55,730 bases of DNA from Chlamydiota bacterium (GTDB taxonomy: Bacteria; Chlamydiota; Chlamydiia; Chlamydiales; Parachlamydiaceae), in the NCBI GenBank assembly GCA_013285965.1, contig JABDGQ010000007.1, positions 1 through 55,730 on the forward strand, read 5' to 3'. The notes beneath the pieces are model-generated. The model was not told the origin of the DNA, made no database searches, and worked only from the letters and a program-made list of their open reading frames with translations. This document shows, in pieces, positions 1-8,934 of this stretch (within the stretch, counting starts at the first letter, position 1; the number at the start of each line of letters is the position of its first letter). The position numbers were made by a program, and so were the translations under genes.

Positions 1-134
1 AAATTCCCTAGCTTAATGCGTTGTAGACGTTGAAAGATGAAAGCCTGAGTGTCAACGTCTTTCAAACTATCTAACCAATTACGAAAAGGTTCTTTTCCTT
101 ATTCGGTAGAGTAAATCTTGATTTCATATTCCAT
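1..134 (-). pseudogene. HigB/Gp49-family toxin, N-terminal part, broken by a stop
   Basis: Read from an ATG at 132-134 on the minus strand, the translation begins MEYEIKIYSTE, meets TAA at 99-101, and continues in the same frame as GKEPFRNWLDSLKD and then QRLQRIKLGN up to the window edge. This matches the start of the phage Gp49/HigB-like mRNA interferases of type II toxin-antitoxin modules, in which a D usually stands where the stop is. The rest of the toxin and any antitoxin would lie to the left of the window. A single base change explains the stop, so it is a recently inactivated toxin unless the base is a sequencing error. Confidence 0.7.
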
Positions 135-622
135 AACCTCATTGTATACGAAAAGAGAATTTTGTTCAATACCGTAAACATACAGTTATTTTAACCTTGC
201 ATAATAAAATCAAGGACCAACGATGGACCAAATAGGGACAGCAAACCACATGATATCAGATAAAATTAGAATAGACGCAAAAGCCTTGAGGCTGCTATTT
301 TGATTGATGTCAGCTGTTGTAGCATGCGGTAGTTTGAGGATCGCTGACAGACTCATAACCCGCTGGTCATTGGTCCAAGTCGCTCGACTTTTTTCCAGTA
401 CGTGTTAGCACGATTGAGCTTGATTATTAGTCATTTCACTTCGTCTAACTTCATTCCCACAACAAAAAATAGCATTATGTCAGAACTTTTGTCAGGAATC
501 TATCTGTTTCTTAGAAAAGCTCCTCTTTGAAAGTAAAAAGAAAGCTTCGACGCATTAAAACGTATCATTTTTTGAGGAAGCATAGTATAAAAATTGGTTA
601 ATTTAAGGAGTTGAATGTAAAT
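135..622. other. Gene-free stretch with a tRNA-like relic
   Basis: No convincing gene lies here. At 349-386 the plus strand reads like the anticodon-to-T-arm part of a tRNA-Met (CTCATAACCCG, GGTC, GGTCCAAGTC), but the anticodon stem does not pair, so no functional tRNA is claimed. The same word pattern (TCATARCCCGCTGRTC then GTCCAAGT) recurs at 19738-19778, which suggests a dispersed repeat rather than a tRNA gene. The last 60 bases before 623 are AT-rich and probably hold the promoter of the next gene. Confidence 0.35.
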
Positions 623-2248
623 ATGTTTACTAGATCCCTTATTTCATCGTTAGCAAGACCTTTATCTACCTTTATCTTTCTAATTAGGGGAAAAGGTCAT
701 TTTTATCGCTTGACTTCCAGCCTTCCTAAAACATCTTTAAGGTTTCACACGAATTTTAACCGACATTACAGATGTTTTTCTCAAGCTATAGTTCCAAATC
801 CCGGAGATAATACAGTGAAAAAAACAGGAAAAATTGGATTATATTTATTGCTTGTCGGAGCCTTATTGGCTTCCATCGGTCTTTATGCCAATGATGATCA
901 ATCAGTTTCTGTTAAGTCTTTAAAACCAGCAATTTTTTCTCCTGTAGAAGGGATGCAGTGGGTTGAACAATGCGTAGAACAACATCCTGAAATTCTATGG
1001 CTGGCTGACAGCAACGTTCGTAAAACTGAAGAAGGTTTGGCTACACTTCAAGGCGCTTATTCAGAACAGCTATTCGGTCAAAAATATATCGAATTTGATC
1101 GCACAATTATGACTATACACTGTCTAAAGCTTATCCTAGATGGAAGTGACAAAGCCTATCTGACGTTTACTGCTTCACAACCAAATGATGCTAAACTTTC
1201 GCGTGAGAGCTTTCAGACACTTCATTTGCAGGGACAAAAATTGTTGCGATCGAAATGGGAAGGTCTTTCCGAACTGCAAATGGCACAAGCTATGGAAACT
1301 GCTTTAGTACTGGGTGATATAGGCAAAAGCGAAAAGGCAAGGGAATTGTTTCAGCCTCATGGTAGTATTAGAGCACCAGATCATGATGACTTTTATGGAG
1401 AAGCCATTCAAGTGATTTTGCAACACCAACAGCTTTGCCTCTCTTTTTCTAGATTGCCTTCATCTGCTAAAAAACTCCTTTCTGAGGTAGCAAACCTAGC
1501 TCATTATGGGCATATAACGCATTTAGAAGGTGGCCTCGGCATGTTTAGCAAGCTAAAAGAAAGTGGCGTAGCTTCTAAAAATCCGATTGCTCTTTCTTTT
1601 GACTTATTTGTCCATACATGCGATGTAGCTGGTGCCTTAGGTCATGTGAATAATCAATCTTCTTTAACTTACACTGAGCCTGCCCATCAAGCCATGCAAG
1701 CAATGGGAGATGCTGTCAGAGTTCTCTCAAATCCTCTTAAAACCGAATTAGATGCTTATAACTCTTATCTTAGTGTCCGCGCTTCTTGGTTAGGACTGGA
1801 TTCAAGTGATAGTGCAGACCGAATTTTAGCCCGTATTGGCGCCATGCTTCGACTATTCACATTAGAAGATGGAGTGGTCCTGCGAAAAGCAATCCATAAA
1901 TTAGATTCCTCCATACGCAATCGAATTGCAGCTCAATTAGATGTCCAGCCTCAAGATCGTCTCAGTCGAACCCCCACTTATATGCCAGCTGTCTTAGTGA
2001 ATTTATCCAATAACCCCGAGCTTGGTAAAACAAAAGAAGAAAGACTCTCTAAAGCGATCTCTGTGGGTTTACCTTTTATTGTGCAGGTCTTGGAGCGACA
2101 TAAAAAAATGCTATTAAAAAACGAAATTGATTCAAACATTCCTCTTAATTTCAATAAAATGGCCGGAGTTGCCAAGGCTTCACCTCTCTCTTTAAATGGA
2201 GCGTTTTATATTGATCAAGATGGCAGTGTGTATTTACTAACTGAATAA
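623..2248 (+). CDS. Hypothetical membrane protein with a presequence-like N-terminus
   Basis: I do not recognise this family with confidence. The ATG at 623 is preferred because AAGGAG at 605-610 lies 12 bases upstream; a TTG at 611 directly abuts that site. The first 60 or so residues contain many R, K, S and L and no D or E, then a single hydrophobic segment (LYLLLVGALLASIGLYA) follows at about residue 75, and the remaining 450 residues are soluble. In the soluble part the words ALVLGDIGKSEKA, DHDDFYGEA and FVHTCDVAGALGH resemble broken versions of an HD phosphohydrolase pattern, but the metal-binding H-HD-D set is not clearly complete. The acidic-free N-terminus looks like a mitochondrial targeting presequence; this may be chance. 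Confidence 0.6.
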   Translation: MFTRSLISSLARPLSTFIFLIRGKGHFYRLTSSLPKTSLRFHTNFNRHYRCFSQAIVPNPGDNTVKKTGKIGLYLLLVGALLASIGLYANDDQSVSVKSLKPAIFSPVEGMQWVEQCVEQHPEILWLADSNVRKTEEGLATLQGAYSEQLFGQKYIEFDRTIMTIHCLKLILDGSDKAYLTFTASQPNDAKLSRESFQTLHLQGQKLLRSKWEGLSELQMAQAMETALVLGDIGKSEKARELFQPHGSIRAPDHDDFYGEAIQVILQHQQLCLSFSRLPSSAKKLLSEVANLAHYGHITHLEGGLGMFSKLKESGVASKNPIALSFDLFVHTCDVAGALGHVNNQSSLTYTEPAHQAMQAMGDAVRVLSNPLKTELDAYNSYLSVRASWLGLDSSDSADRILARIGAMLRLFTLEDGVVLRKAIHKLDSSIRNRIAAQLDVQPQDRLSRTPTYMPAVLVNLSNNPELGKTKEERLSKAISVGLPFIVQVLERHKKMLLKNEIDSNIPLNFNKMAGVAKASPLSLNGAFYIDQDGSVYLLTE

Positions 2249-2270
2249 CAAACAACCTTGGAGATAGACC

Positions 2271-3257
2271 TTATGGTTTTAAATTTTCCAGTAAATCCAA
2301 AGTGGGTTGTAATTCTTCAAATAGCTCTGTACCATCTTTAGCTACATGGCTTACAATTTGAGAATACGGATTTGCAATAAAAATATTATCAATCCAGCAA
2401 GCTTCCATTTTGGTGCTTATATGAGTAGGATAGGGTATGTCTATATCGACGAATGGCTGATTTGTAAAGCCCATCTTTTTAGCTGCTTCTTCAAATTGAG
2501 GAAAAAAATAATCTGAGGAACGATTCATATCTCCCAAAACGATAGATATATTTTCAGGCTTGTATGCTTGCATGATCTTTTCGGCTAACTCAATTCTAGC
2601 AGGAAGCGAGTTTACAGGTCCTCCAGGAACATGTGATTGGATAAAGCAATATTGTAAGCCAGTTGCTTTTTCACGTAATAACAGTCTTACGATAGTATTG
2701 TGCGAGAAGGTATATTGGGAAATTTCAGAATCGACAATATCAAAAATGCGGGTATCGATAATAAAAACATCTTCAATTTTTTGCTCATCGGCATTTTCAG
2801 GAAAAATGTGCATAAAATCTGGCAAACGCACTGATAATTCTTTAAATAGGCATCTGCCAACTTCTTGTAGGGCAAGAATAGAACGTGGATGGGTAGAATG
2901 GTTTAACATTTTCATGACACATTCAATCACCATATCTTCACGAATAGTCAAGATAGAATTTTTTGAAAGAGGAACATTTGTATTTAAAATAAGACTATCT
3001 CTAAGTCCTTGTCCATTTTTTTCAATCCAGTGAAGATATTCTGTATTTAGCGTATTCCATAGAGCAAAATGAATGCTGTCAATTGATGCACCAATAGGTA
3101 AATGGTCACTAGGGAATTGCCATGCCATTCCTAGCTCCCCCACAAAGTACGATTTTGTAGATGCCTTCTCTTCGATAATCTGTTGTGGAGCATTTGAAGG
3201 CAATGCTACTAGAACATGGCATATTGATAAAAGCAAGAGAGCAAATATTTTATACAT
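2271..3257 (-). CDS. Exported endonuclease/exonuclease/phosphatase (EEP) family protein
   Basis: A 328-residue protein with a signal peptide (MYKIFALLLLSICHVLVALP). Family hallmarks are LALQEVG at about 129-134 (the metal-binding Glu), GDMNRSSDYF at about 242 (Asp and Asn of the catalytic site) and CWIDNIFIA near the C-terminus. A final SDH motif, normal for active EEP enzymes, is not obvious; HISTKM precedes the D-N pair instead. The fold covers exonuclease III, sphingomyelinases and inositol phosphatases, so the substrate cannot be named. It starts 6 bases after the stop of the DUF5662-like gene upstream, so both are probably co-transcribed. A second, sequence-distant EEP gene lies at 14802-15920. 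Confidence 0.75.
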   Translation of the reverse strand: MYKIFALLLLSICHVLVALPSNAPQQIIEEKASTKSYFVGELGMAWQFPSDHLPIGASIDSIHFALWNTLNTEYLHWIEKNGQGLRDSLILNTNVPLSKNSILTIREDMVIECVMKMLNHSTHPRSILALQEVGRCLFKELSVRLPDFMHIFPENADEQKIEDVFIIDTRIFDIVDSEISQYTFSHNTIVRLLLREKATGLQYCFIQSHVPGGPVNSLPARIELAEKIMQAYKPENISIVLGDMNRSSDYFFPQFEEAAKKMGFTNQPFVDIDIPYPTHISTKMEACWIDNIFIANPYSQIVSHVAKDGTELFEELQPTLDLLENLKP

Positions 3258-3263
3258 AAATTT

Positions 3264-4226
3264 CTATTTAGCCTCTTTCAACTTAATAAAAACATCCTCA
3301 ACATCATGACTCCAACAAGGAAGGCCTTTAAATAGTTTGAATTCTGAATTTGGATTCCCCTCACTGTCTAGATGAAAAGCATGGGCTTTTCTGAGTGTGT
3401 CTTCAAGATAGGGAAGTAGACGTTGGTGTGGATTTTGTTTAGGAAAGATATTGACCAGATAATTGATTAATGTACCACCACCACGCTGTTTATTAGCCGC
3501 TAACAAATCAGCTACAGTTTCTAACATATTATCTCTAATGCGTTCTTCTGAGAAGCCCTCAAAGTTAAATCCTTCCTTACTATAGGACTGATGATGGTGC
3601 TCTTCATATTGATGAAGTGCCCAAGCAGCAAGGTATCCTAATTTATCTTCTTCCTGTCTGCCGCCTCTAAAATAGCGAGCATATCCCTCAAATTGTTCTA
3701 CATCCAGCTTACAAAGGTCGTGGCGGAGCAGCTGTTTTGCTGGACATCCCAGCGCAATACCAAAATCATAAACATATTGTCTGTGAATCTTAAGTTCTGC
3801 AACAAAGAACAGCATTTCTCGGGCGATTTCCACGTCAATGTTTTGCACTCTGCGGATAGCATCCTCATAACCAGCAACGAATCCATCAATTTCTGAGCTA
3901 TCAAGCCCAGCATTTTGCAACATGTCAATAATGCGTGAACGCGTTTCTTCTATTAAAAGACTCGTGAGATGGGTAGCTACTTCGGGAGAAAGGTTATCTG
4001 CAAAAATTTTAAATTCTTGAATCTTGTCCTGTTGTTCTTCATGAGTCAAAGTATCATCTTTCTCAACTTCATCGAGAAAATACTGGAATGCGGCTTGAGG
4101 CTGGCTATCCACCAAAGAAAAAGAATCTTTTATTTGAAAATGGATATTTTCATTTCCAGTAAATGGTGCAGCTCCTAGAACGTGTGTAATTAAGCAAAGA
4201 ACTAAACAAATCGACAGTTTCTTCAT
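3264..4226 (-). CDS. Exported DUF5662-like protein
   Basis: A 320-residue protein with a signal peptide (MKKLSICLVLCLITHVLGA) and a clear AAAGGA ribosome site before ATG 4226. The middle region carries HRQYVYDFG, LLRHDLCKL, GYARYFRGG and AWALHQYEEHHHQSY, and later ADLLAA. This order and spacing resembles DUF5662, an HD-like alpha-helical family in which the HDLSK and HH motifs probably bind metal. Members are usually short and cytoplasmic, so the leader and the long helical N-terminal extension (about 110 residues) are unusual. It heads a two-gene unit with the EEP enzyme. Function is unknown. Confidence 0.6.
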   Translation of the reverse strand: MKKLSICLVLCLITHVLGAAPFTGNENIHFQIKDSFSLVDSQPQAAFQYFLDEVEKDDTLTHEEQQDKIQEFKIFADNLSPEVATHLTSLLIEETRSRIIDMLQNAGLDSSEIDGFVAGYEDAIRRVQNIDVEIAREMLFFVAELKIHRQYVYDFGIALGCPAKQLLRHDLCKLDVEQFEGYARYFRGGRQEEDKLGYLAAWALHQYEEHHHQSYSKEGFNFEGFSEERIRDNMLETVADLLAANKQRGGGTLINYLVNIFPKQNPHQRLLPYLEDTLRKAHAFHLDSEGNPNSEFKLFKGLPCWSHDVEDVFIKLKEAK

Positions 4227-4702
4227 ATTTCCTTTATTTTTACTGAAATAATAATAAGATGTTGATCATAACATAAATACAACACAAAAACAATATAAAA
4301 ACAGTTCAATTACTTCGTTTTTATTTAAATTTAAAATAAAAAAATTATACTTAACCTTGGCTATCTACTATGACAAAATAAACGCGCTTATGTCATAAGT
4401 TGAGGTTTTATGCCATTCCTTCCCAAGTTTAACATAACCGCTTAGCCGAGAATTTCTAATGCGTATTGCTTTATCGAGACGAACTTGCGGGATAGTTAAA
4501 TAGTTTTCAAAAAAAGATGAGAAAGTGATCGCCCTTTTTTTCTCTAAGGATGGCAAATAGGGTTTTGAGGTTGATCGGATTGGACGTGAAGTCCCTCATA
4601 TTGAAGCGGTATGCAATTCCGTTCTAGCAGAGATACAACCTGGTCCCATTGCTTTGAAATTCCTTTAATACATATAAAAGCTAAAGATGACTCTTAAATA
4701 AT
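4227..4702. other. Intergenic stretch with gene scraps
   Basis: There is an AT-rich stretch 4227-4360. A 62-codon open frame on the minus strand (4368-4556, reading RLDKAIRIRNSRLSGYVKLG) is not recognised and has no ribosome site. On the plus strand 4561-4668 reads GFEVDRIGREVPHIEAVCNS and ends in a stop, which looks like the C-terminal tail of a ketopantoate reductase (PanE/ApbA family). Both look like leftovers of lost genes; neither is called as a gene. Confidence 0.3.
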
Positions 4703-5149
4703 TTAGGAAATCATTTTTTTTAAGAGTTCACCTTTCGATTTTTGGAATTCTCGACGTGAATTAATCTTAATTTCAGTCGCATTGGTGGTATTAGAAGGTG
4801 GTCTTCCTTTAAGCTCTTGAATCATTCTTTGCGCTTTAGGCTCAAGTGTTTGAACAAGTTTATGAGAACCAAACCAAGCGATAGCACTTACAGAAGTTAC
4901 TACCAAAAAAATTGTTGGATCATAACTGAAAATAGAACTAGCAGCAGAAGCAACTGAACCGATAATAGTTCCAATCTTAGCTGATTTTCTCATTTTAATT
5001 ACAAAATCAGCATTTGTTAGAATATCAAATTCATACGGACTATTTAATTGTAATTTTTCTGCTTTCTCAGCATACGTTGAAAACCGTGCGTACATACAGA
5101 TACCTATTGTTTTTTTAAATAGTGGTGCATTAGCGTTACAATGATTCAT
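4703..5149 (-). CDS. Small hypothetical membrane protein
   Basis: A 148-residue frame with no family that I recognise. Two apposed hydrophobic stretches at about 60-95 (IGTIIGSVASAASSIF and FLVVTSVSAIAWFG) would form a membrane hairpin; the C-terminal 50 residues are basic and hydrophilic (RMIQELKGRPP, then a K/R-rich tail). There is no strong ribosome site before ATG 5149; a second ATG lies 18 codons in (MYARFSTYAEKAEKL). It stands alone between intergenic scraps, so it may be a genuine orphan gene or a decaying one. Confidence 0.45.
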   Translation of the reverse strand: MNHCNANAPLFKKTIGICMYARFSTYAEKAEKLQLNSPYEFDILTNADFVIKMRKSAKIGTIIGSVASAASSIFSYDPTIFLVVTSVSAIAWFGSHKLVQTLEPKAQRMIQELKGRPPSNTTNATEIKINSRREFQKSKGELLKKMIS

Positions 5150-5562
5150 ACACTATACCATCAATATTCGATAAAACACAATAGCATTTTAACCATAACT
5201 CCTTTATCATCTTGCTCATAGCGGTTGGATGGTTCACTTAACTTTAGAGACTTTAGCAGAAGCTATAGATTTTTCTTTTTTAAGTTTTTTATTAAAAAAT
5301 CAAATTTAAATCACTGTATAACCTTATTGTCGCTTTCTTTGACCTATGCTTGCCGTCAGCTGCGCTCCCTTGCTTCATCAACCTGGTCAAATTGGAGGGA
5401 GGATCCTGGACGAGATCTGGTGCTAACCGAAGATGAGGTACAACGTCTGTTAGATTGGGAACCCTACTATAACCAATCTGTGCTGCTTATTAAAAATAAT
5501 TGGCTTAGAAATCGCCATTAATCCATCTTCTTCTAGGGTTATGAGGAATTAAAAATATATGA
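5150..5562. other. Intergenic stretch with repeat C relic and scrap frame
   Basis: Bases 5161-5230 resemble repeat family C at 19645-19780 (shared AGCATTTTARCCATAA and CTCATAGC words). A 98-codon open frame at 5225-5521 on the plus strand has a compositionally odd first half and ends DLVLTEDEVQRLLDWE, but it lacks a ribosome site and a recognisable family; it is treated as a relic. Confidence 0.35.
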
Positions 5563-6711
5563 CTAAGGAAGAGCTGCTCCAATAGTCAAAGGTTCAAATG
5601 ACTTAGTTTTAGTTGAAGAATTTATATCATCATTACAGTTCAACTCTTCCATATTTTTTATAAAAAGATTCGTTGCGGCAACTAAAGCACTCATCATCGG
5701 AGGTTCATCGTCAGAATGACCACCATTCGGAATCATCCATAAATTGCTTCCTTTCCAATTTTGGTATAAAGAATATGCTATTTCAGGAAAACAAACAGCA
5801 TCATAACGCCCCTGAACAAGAATAGATGGAAGATGAGCTATTTTCTGCATATTGGATAAAATTTGATTTTTCTCAAGAAAGAATTTGTTTTTTGCGTAAT
5901 GGAAAAATATCCTCATGACACCAAGAACAAGTTTATCATTTTTCATTACTTCTTCTATAAATGATGGATTAGGACAATGTGTTGAACAAATAGCATCAAA
6001 GCGCATGAAAATTCGTGCTGCAGATAAATGTATATCAGGATTAGGATCGAAAATTCTGTGACAGTATGCAGAAAACAAATCGCTTCTTTCTTCCTCAGGA
6101 ATATGCTGAACAACAGCCTCATAGGCCTCTGGAAAAATTTTTCCCATCCCATAAAATAAATGTAAGTAATCTTGCTCTCTTGCAAGCCATACCCCTCTAA
6201 GAATTAAACCCAAACAACTAGCTGGATATTTTTGCGCATAAAGTAAGGACAATGAAGATCCCCATGAGCCTCCAAAGACAACCCATTTCTTGATTTTCAA
6301 ATGATTTTTTATTAGTTCTATGTCATTTACTAAATCCTGCGGAGTATTCTCTTCCAAACAGCCAAAAGGCTCTGACCTCATTGCCCCTCGCTGATCAAAC
6401 ATAATAACATTCCACTTGCTAAGATCGAAAAACTGTACCATCGTATCATCACATCCTCCCCCAGGTCCACCATGTAAAATAACAACAGGGATTCCGTTCG
6501 GATTGCCATAAATAGCATAAAACAATTTGTGTAGGTTTGATACTTGTAAATATCCTTCAACTCGAGATTTCACAATTGGATAAGCTTGGTCATCAAAAAA
6601 TTTTTCTTCTATGAAATGTGATAATAAAGTATCTGTATTATACGAGGAAACCCCACCATTCAAATATGAAATCATAAAAACTCCTAACCCTAAGAAAGGC
6701 CTCTTGATCAT
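5563..6711 (-). CDS. pip: Exported proline iminopeptidase (alpha/beta hydrolase, S33)
   Basis: The 382-residue protein releases N-terminal proline from peptides if it follows its family. The oxyanion-hole motif HGGPGGG, the strand MFDQRGAMRS, the nucleophile elbow GGSWGSSLS, the acid loop VQGRYDAVCFP and the final GGHSDDE (catalytic His) are all present and in the right order. The family is normally about 310 residues; the extra length is an N-terminal leader (about residues 1-25, PFLGLGVFMISYLNGG) and a C-terminal tail. A leader on this normally cytoplasmic enzyme suggests export. AAGGATGA precedes ATG 6711. It is monocistronic as far as can be seen. Confidence 0.85.
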   Translation of the reverse strand: MIKRPFLGLGVFMISYLNGGVSSYNTDTLLSHFIEEKFFDDQAYPIVKSRVEGYLQVSNLHKLFYAIYGNPNGIPVVILHGGPGGGCDDTMVQFFDLSKWNVIMFDQRGAMRSEPFGCLEENTPQDLVNDIELIKNHLKIKKWVVFGGSWGSSLSLLYAQKYPASCLGLILRGVWLAREQDYLHLFYGMGKIFPEAYEAVVQHIPEEERSDLFSAYCHRIFDPNPDIHLSAARIFMRFDAICSTHCPNPSFIEEVMKNDKLVLGVMRIFFHYAKNKFFLEKNQILSNMQKIAHLPSILVQGRYDAVCFPEIAYSLYQNWKGSNLWMIPNGGHSDDEPPMMSALVAATNLFIKNMEELNCNDDINSSTKTKSFEPLTIGAALP

Positions 6712-6842
6712 TTAATCATCCTTAAAAACAATCGATTTAATTATTTCTTTTTCAAAACCAAATAGTGCATTCCTATCTTCCGTAGTAGCCTGTCCTAATC
6801 TTCCCAAACATATTTCTTTATTGAAAAATCGTTTTAAATATA

Positions 6843-7529
6843 TTAGCTTCCGTACCAAAAAAACACTTGAGTTCTATGTTCATAGGGAAAATTTGCATTT
6901 GCACCAGGATATTGATATAGGATGCCTGGAGAAGTGAAATTTTGACTAAAGAAAAAGTTAAGCGATGGATTGTTTTTGACTGGATAAATAAAGACATCAC
7001 TTATAAGGCCGTGAGGTTTTATTGTTTTACCAATCTGAATCAGACGAGAACCTATCCCAATTCTTGAATAACCTGGCCTAACTGCAATTTGTTCGATATA
7101 ACCTACAGCAGGATCAGATAGCCAATCATGAACATTTGATAGATTGAGTGTTGTCTCAAATAGCCCTGTAATGGCATCTTGATACAATTCCTCAAATTCT
7201 GTGGCTATTGTGAGAATGATGTAACCAAGCAGTGTTTGATCCAGATAAATACAAATAATCTGACCCTCTTTTTTTTCGATGAGAGAAGCCACATATTGTG
7301 GTGTCATGGGAACCAATAGAAATCCGGTTTGTATAAATGATTCAGGGATTTGTGAAGGACTAACAATAAGAGATTTTTGAAGAGATAGTAGATCCGATAT
7401 AATTTTGTCGTAAGATGAATTGTTTTTATCAACAACTAAAACAGTAGGAGAAAAATCTTGGCTTGCTTCGTTAGCTGATGCAGTCGTTAGATAAAATAAT
7501 GAAATTAAAAGAAAAAAGTATCTTTTCAT
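6843..7529 (-). CDS. Exported GNAT-family N-acetyltransferase
   Basis: The 228-residue product begins with a signal peptide (MKRYFFLLISLFYLTTASA). The C-terminal two thirds form a GNAT domain: the beta4 strand EQIAVRPGYSRIGIGSRLIQ includes the acetyl-CoA pyrophosphate loop (R/Q-x-x-G-x-G/A type, here GYSRIGIG), preceded by LLGYIILTIA. The substrate is unknown. Acetyl-CoA is not expected outside the bacterial cytoplasm, so an exported GNAT makes most sense if the protein reaches the host cell. AAGGA lies about 10 bases before ATG 7529. Confidence 0.75.
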   Translation of the reverse strand: MKRYFFLLISLFYLTTASANEASQDFSPTVLVVDKNNSSYDKIISDLLSLQKSLIVSPSQIPESFIQTGFLLVPMTPQYVASLIEKKEGQIICIYLDQTLLGYIILTIATEFEELYQDAITGLFETTLNLSNVHDWLSDPAVGYIEQIAVRPGYSRIGIGSRLIQIGKTIKPHGLISDVFIYPVKNNPSLNFFFSQNFTSPGILYQYPGANANFPYEHRTQVFFWYGS

Positions 7530-7630
7530 CTCTTGGAATCCTTCATAGGTGAAATGTAAATGAACCTATTTTAGCATAGATTAAAATACCATTTTTGCCT
7601 ACAATTCGCCTTCTTGCTAGGAGGTTTTTT

Positions 7631-7814
7631 ATGAGTGAATACCAATTATTATGAGTTTCAAGCTATTGATCGTTGTTTGACAGAAGGAGAAATGAATGAT
7701 AAGCAGGAATTTATTGAGATTCAAAAAGCTATGTTCAGTAAAATTCTAAGTACAATTCTACCAATAAAAGTAGAATTCGCTCCACTTAAAAAATACCATA
7801 ACTCAATTAGCTGA
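7631..7814 (+). pseudogene. Frameshifted relic of a small conserved protein
   Basis: A ribosome site (AGGAGG at 7619-7624) and ATG 7631 give MSEYQ, and one base out of phase the sequence continues YYEFQAIDRCLTEGEMND to a stop at 7812-7814. The joined words resemble the N-terminus of a widespread bacterial protein that begins with SEYQYYEFQAIDRPLT and is usually several hundred residues long. The one-base insertion near 7646 and the loss of everything after about 60 residues show a dead gene. Family identity is from memory. Confidence 0.5.
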
Positions 7815-7919
7815 TACATAGGCCATTGGTTTATATATACAAGCTCTATTAAAGATCACTTAGCCCTTGTTACCTAATTCTTATGTCATTAGCATACTCG
7901 ATTAAAAACTTACAGGTTC

Positions 7920-8498
7920 TTAGATTTTTTCTAATAAAAAACGCCAAGGCAATAGTGCATCTTCTTGAGCATAATCAACCCCTACTCTAGGGAGACACAA
8001 AATGGCTTCTTTATAAATCATCATCCCACGATCTTCTATCCAAATAGGCGCTTGATCTAATCTTAGACCATTATGGGATCTTTTGATTCCCAGTGCTTGA
8101 GCGACTGATCCTGGACCATTTGTAAGAGTCTTATCGACCTTATGCTTTCTACGCCTTTTTACCATCTCTTCTATGCCAATTTCAGGTTTAATGGCCCTTA
8201 TTAAAATAGCGTGTGGCAAATCAATTCCATTGGTCACAACATTGAACATTACATGAAGACCATAAATGAAATACACATAGCAAACACCCCCCTCTTGAAA
8301 CATCACCTCATTCCGTTTCGTTTTTCTATTTCCGTAACTATGCGCTGCACGGTCTTCTGGACCTCTATAAGCCTCTGTTTCTATAATCATTCCCCCTGTT
8401 AGAATGCCATCAAAACAGGTCATCAGATACTTACCCAATAGATCTTGGGCAAGAAATAGCACATCAGGATGGTGATAATAAGATAAAGGTAATGTCAT
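7920..8498 (-). CDS. mpg: 3-methyladenine DNA glycosylase (AAG/MPG family)
   Basis: The 192-residue protein excises alkylated and deaminated purines as the first step of base-excision repair. Motifs seen are DLLGKYLM, ETEAYRGPEDRAAHSYG (active-site Glu in IIETEAY), YVYFIYGLHVMFNVV (with the DNA-intercalating and base-stacking Tyr/His region) and NGPGSVAQALGI. Length matches the bacterial family (about 190-210). No strong ribosome site precedes ATG 8498. It stands downstream of ligD, ku and the Nei-like gene on the same strand, so the whole block looks like a DNA-repair island. Confidence 0.9.
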   Translation of the reverse strand: MTLPLSYYHHPDVLFLAQDLLGKYLMTCFDGILTGGMIIETEAYRGPEDRAAHSYGNRKTKRNEVMFQEGGVCYVYFIYGLHVMFNVVTNGIDLPHAILIRAIKPEIGIEEMVKRRRKHKVDKTLTNGPGSVAQALGIKRSHNGLRLDQAPIWIEDRGMMIYKEAILCLPRVGVDYAQEDALLPWRFLLEKI

Positions 8499-8627
8499 AA
8501 AAGTAGTGTAAACAGATAAAATTTATTTTATTAACTAATTCATATTAATAGCATTATAATTCATCTTTTTTTGGATGTTTTTGAGGAGTAACCAATTTGC
8601 AAGCGTCATCGGATGGAAAGCAAAAGA

Positions 8628-8934
8628 TTATTCGAACATCGATTTTAACTTTGCTAACGCGTTTTTCATATTGATTCCCGAACCTAAAACAGGTTTAAAT
8701 AGGTCTTTTTTTTTCGATAAGCGGGGAAAAATAGTTTTTATATTGAATTTGCTTGGATCTAGGTTTTCATTCACTTCTTCCCAAAGAAGAGGGGTAGATA
8801 CTGAAGCATGTAGCTGAGGTCGAACGGAGTAAGGAGCTACAATGGTTTGACCTTTACGATTTTGCAGACAATCAAGATAGATTTTTCTAGAACGTTTTTT
8901 AGGATTGCGTTCGAGAGAAGTAAAACGAGGAAAA
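8628..8934 (-). pseudogene. ligD: Out-of-frame C-terminus of LigD
   Basis: Read on the minus strand one base out of phase with the end of the main ligD frame, this segment gives RFTSLERNPKKRSRKIYLD, then QNRKGQTIVAPYSVRPQ and VSTPLLWEEVNENLDPSKF, stopping at 8628-8630. These are the expected last 100 residues of a LigD polymerase domain. Removing one T from the TTTT at about 8931-8934 (coding strand AAAAAATTTTCC) would restore a LigD of about 806 residues. Confidence 0.85.

Noticed and set aside
349-386. A tRNA-Met gene
   Set aside because: The anticodon stem does not pair and no acceptor stem can be formed.
5225-5521. A 98-codon open frame on the plus strand
   Set aside because: No ribosome site, uneven composition and no recognised family; kept only as an intergenic relic.
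8575-8817. An 80-codon open frame on the plus strand
   Set aside because: It is antisense to the out-of-frame LigD C-terminus, which is clearly conserved on the minus strand.
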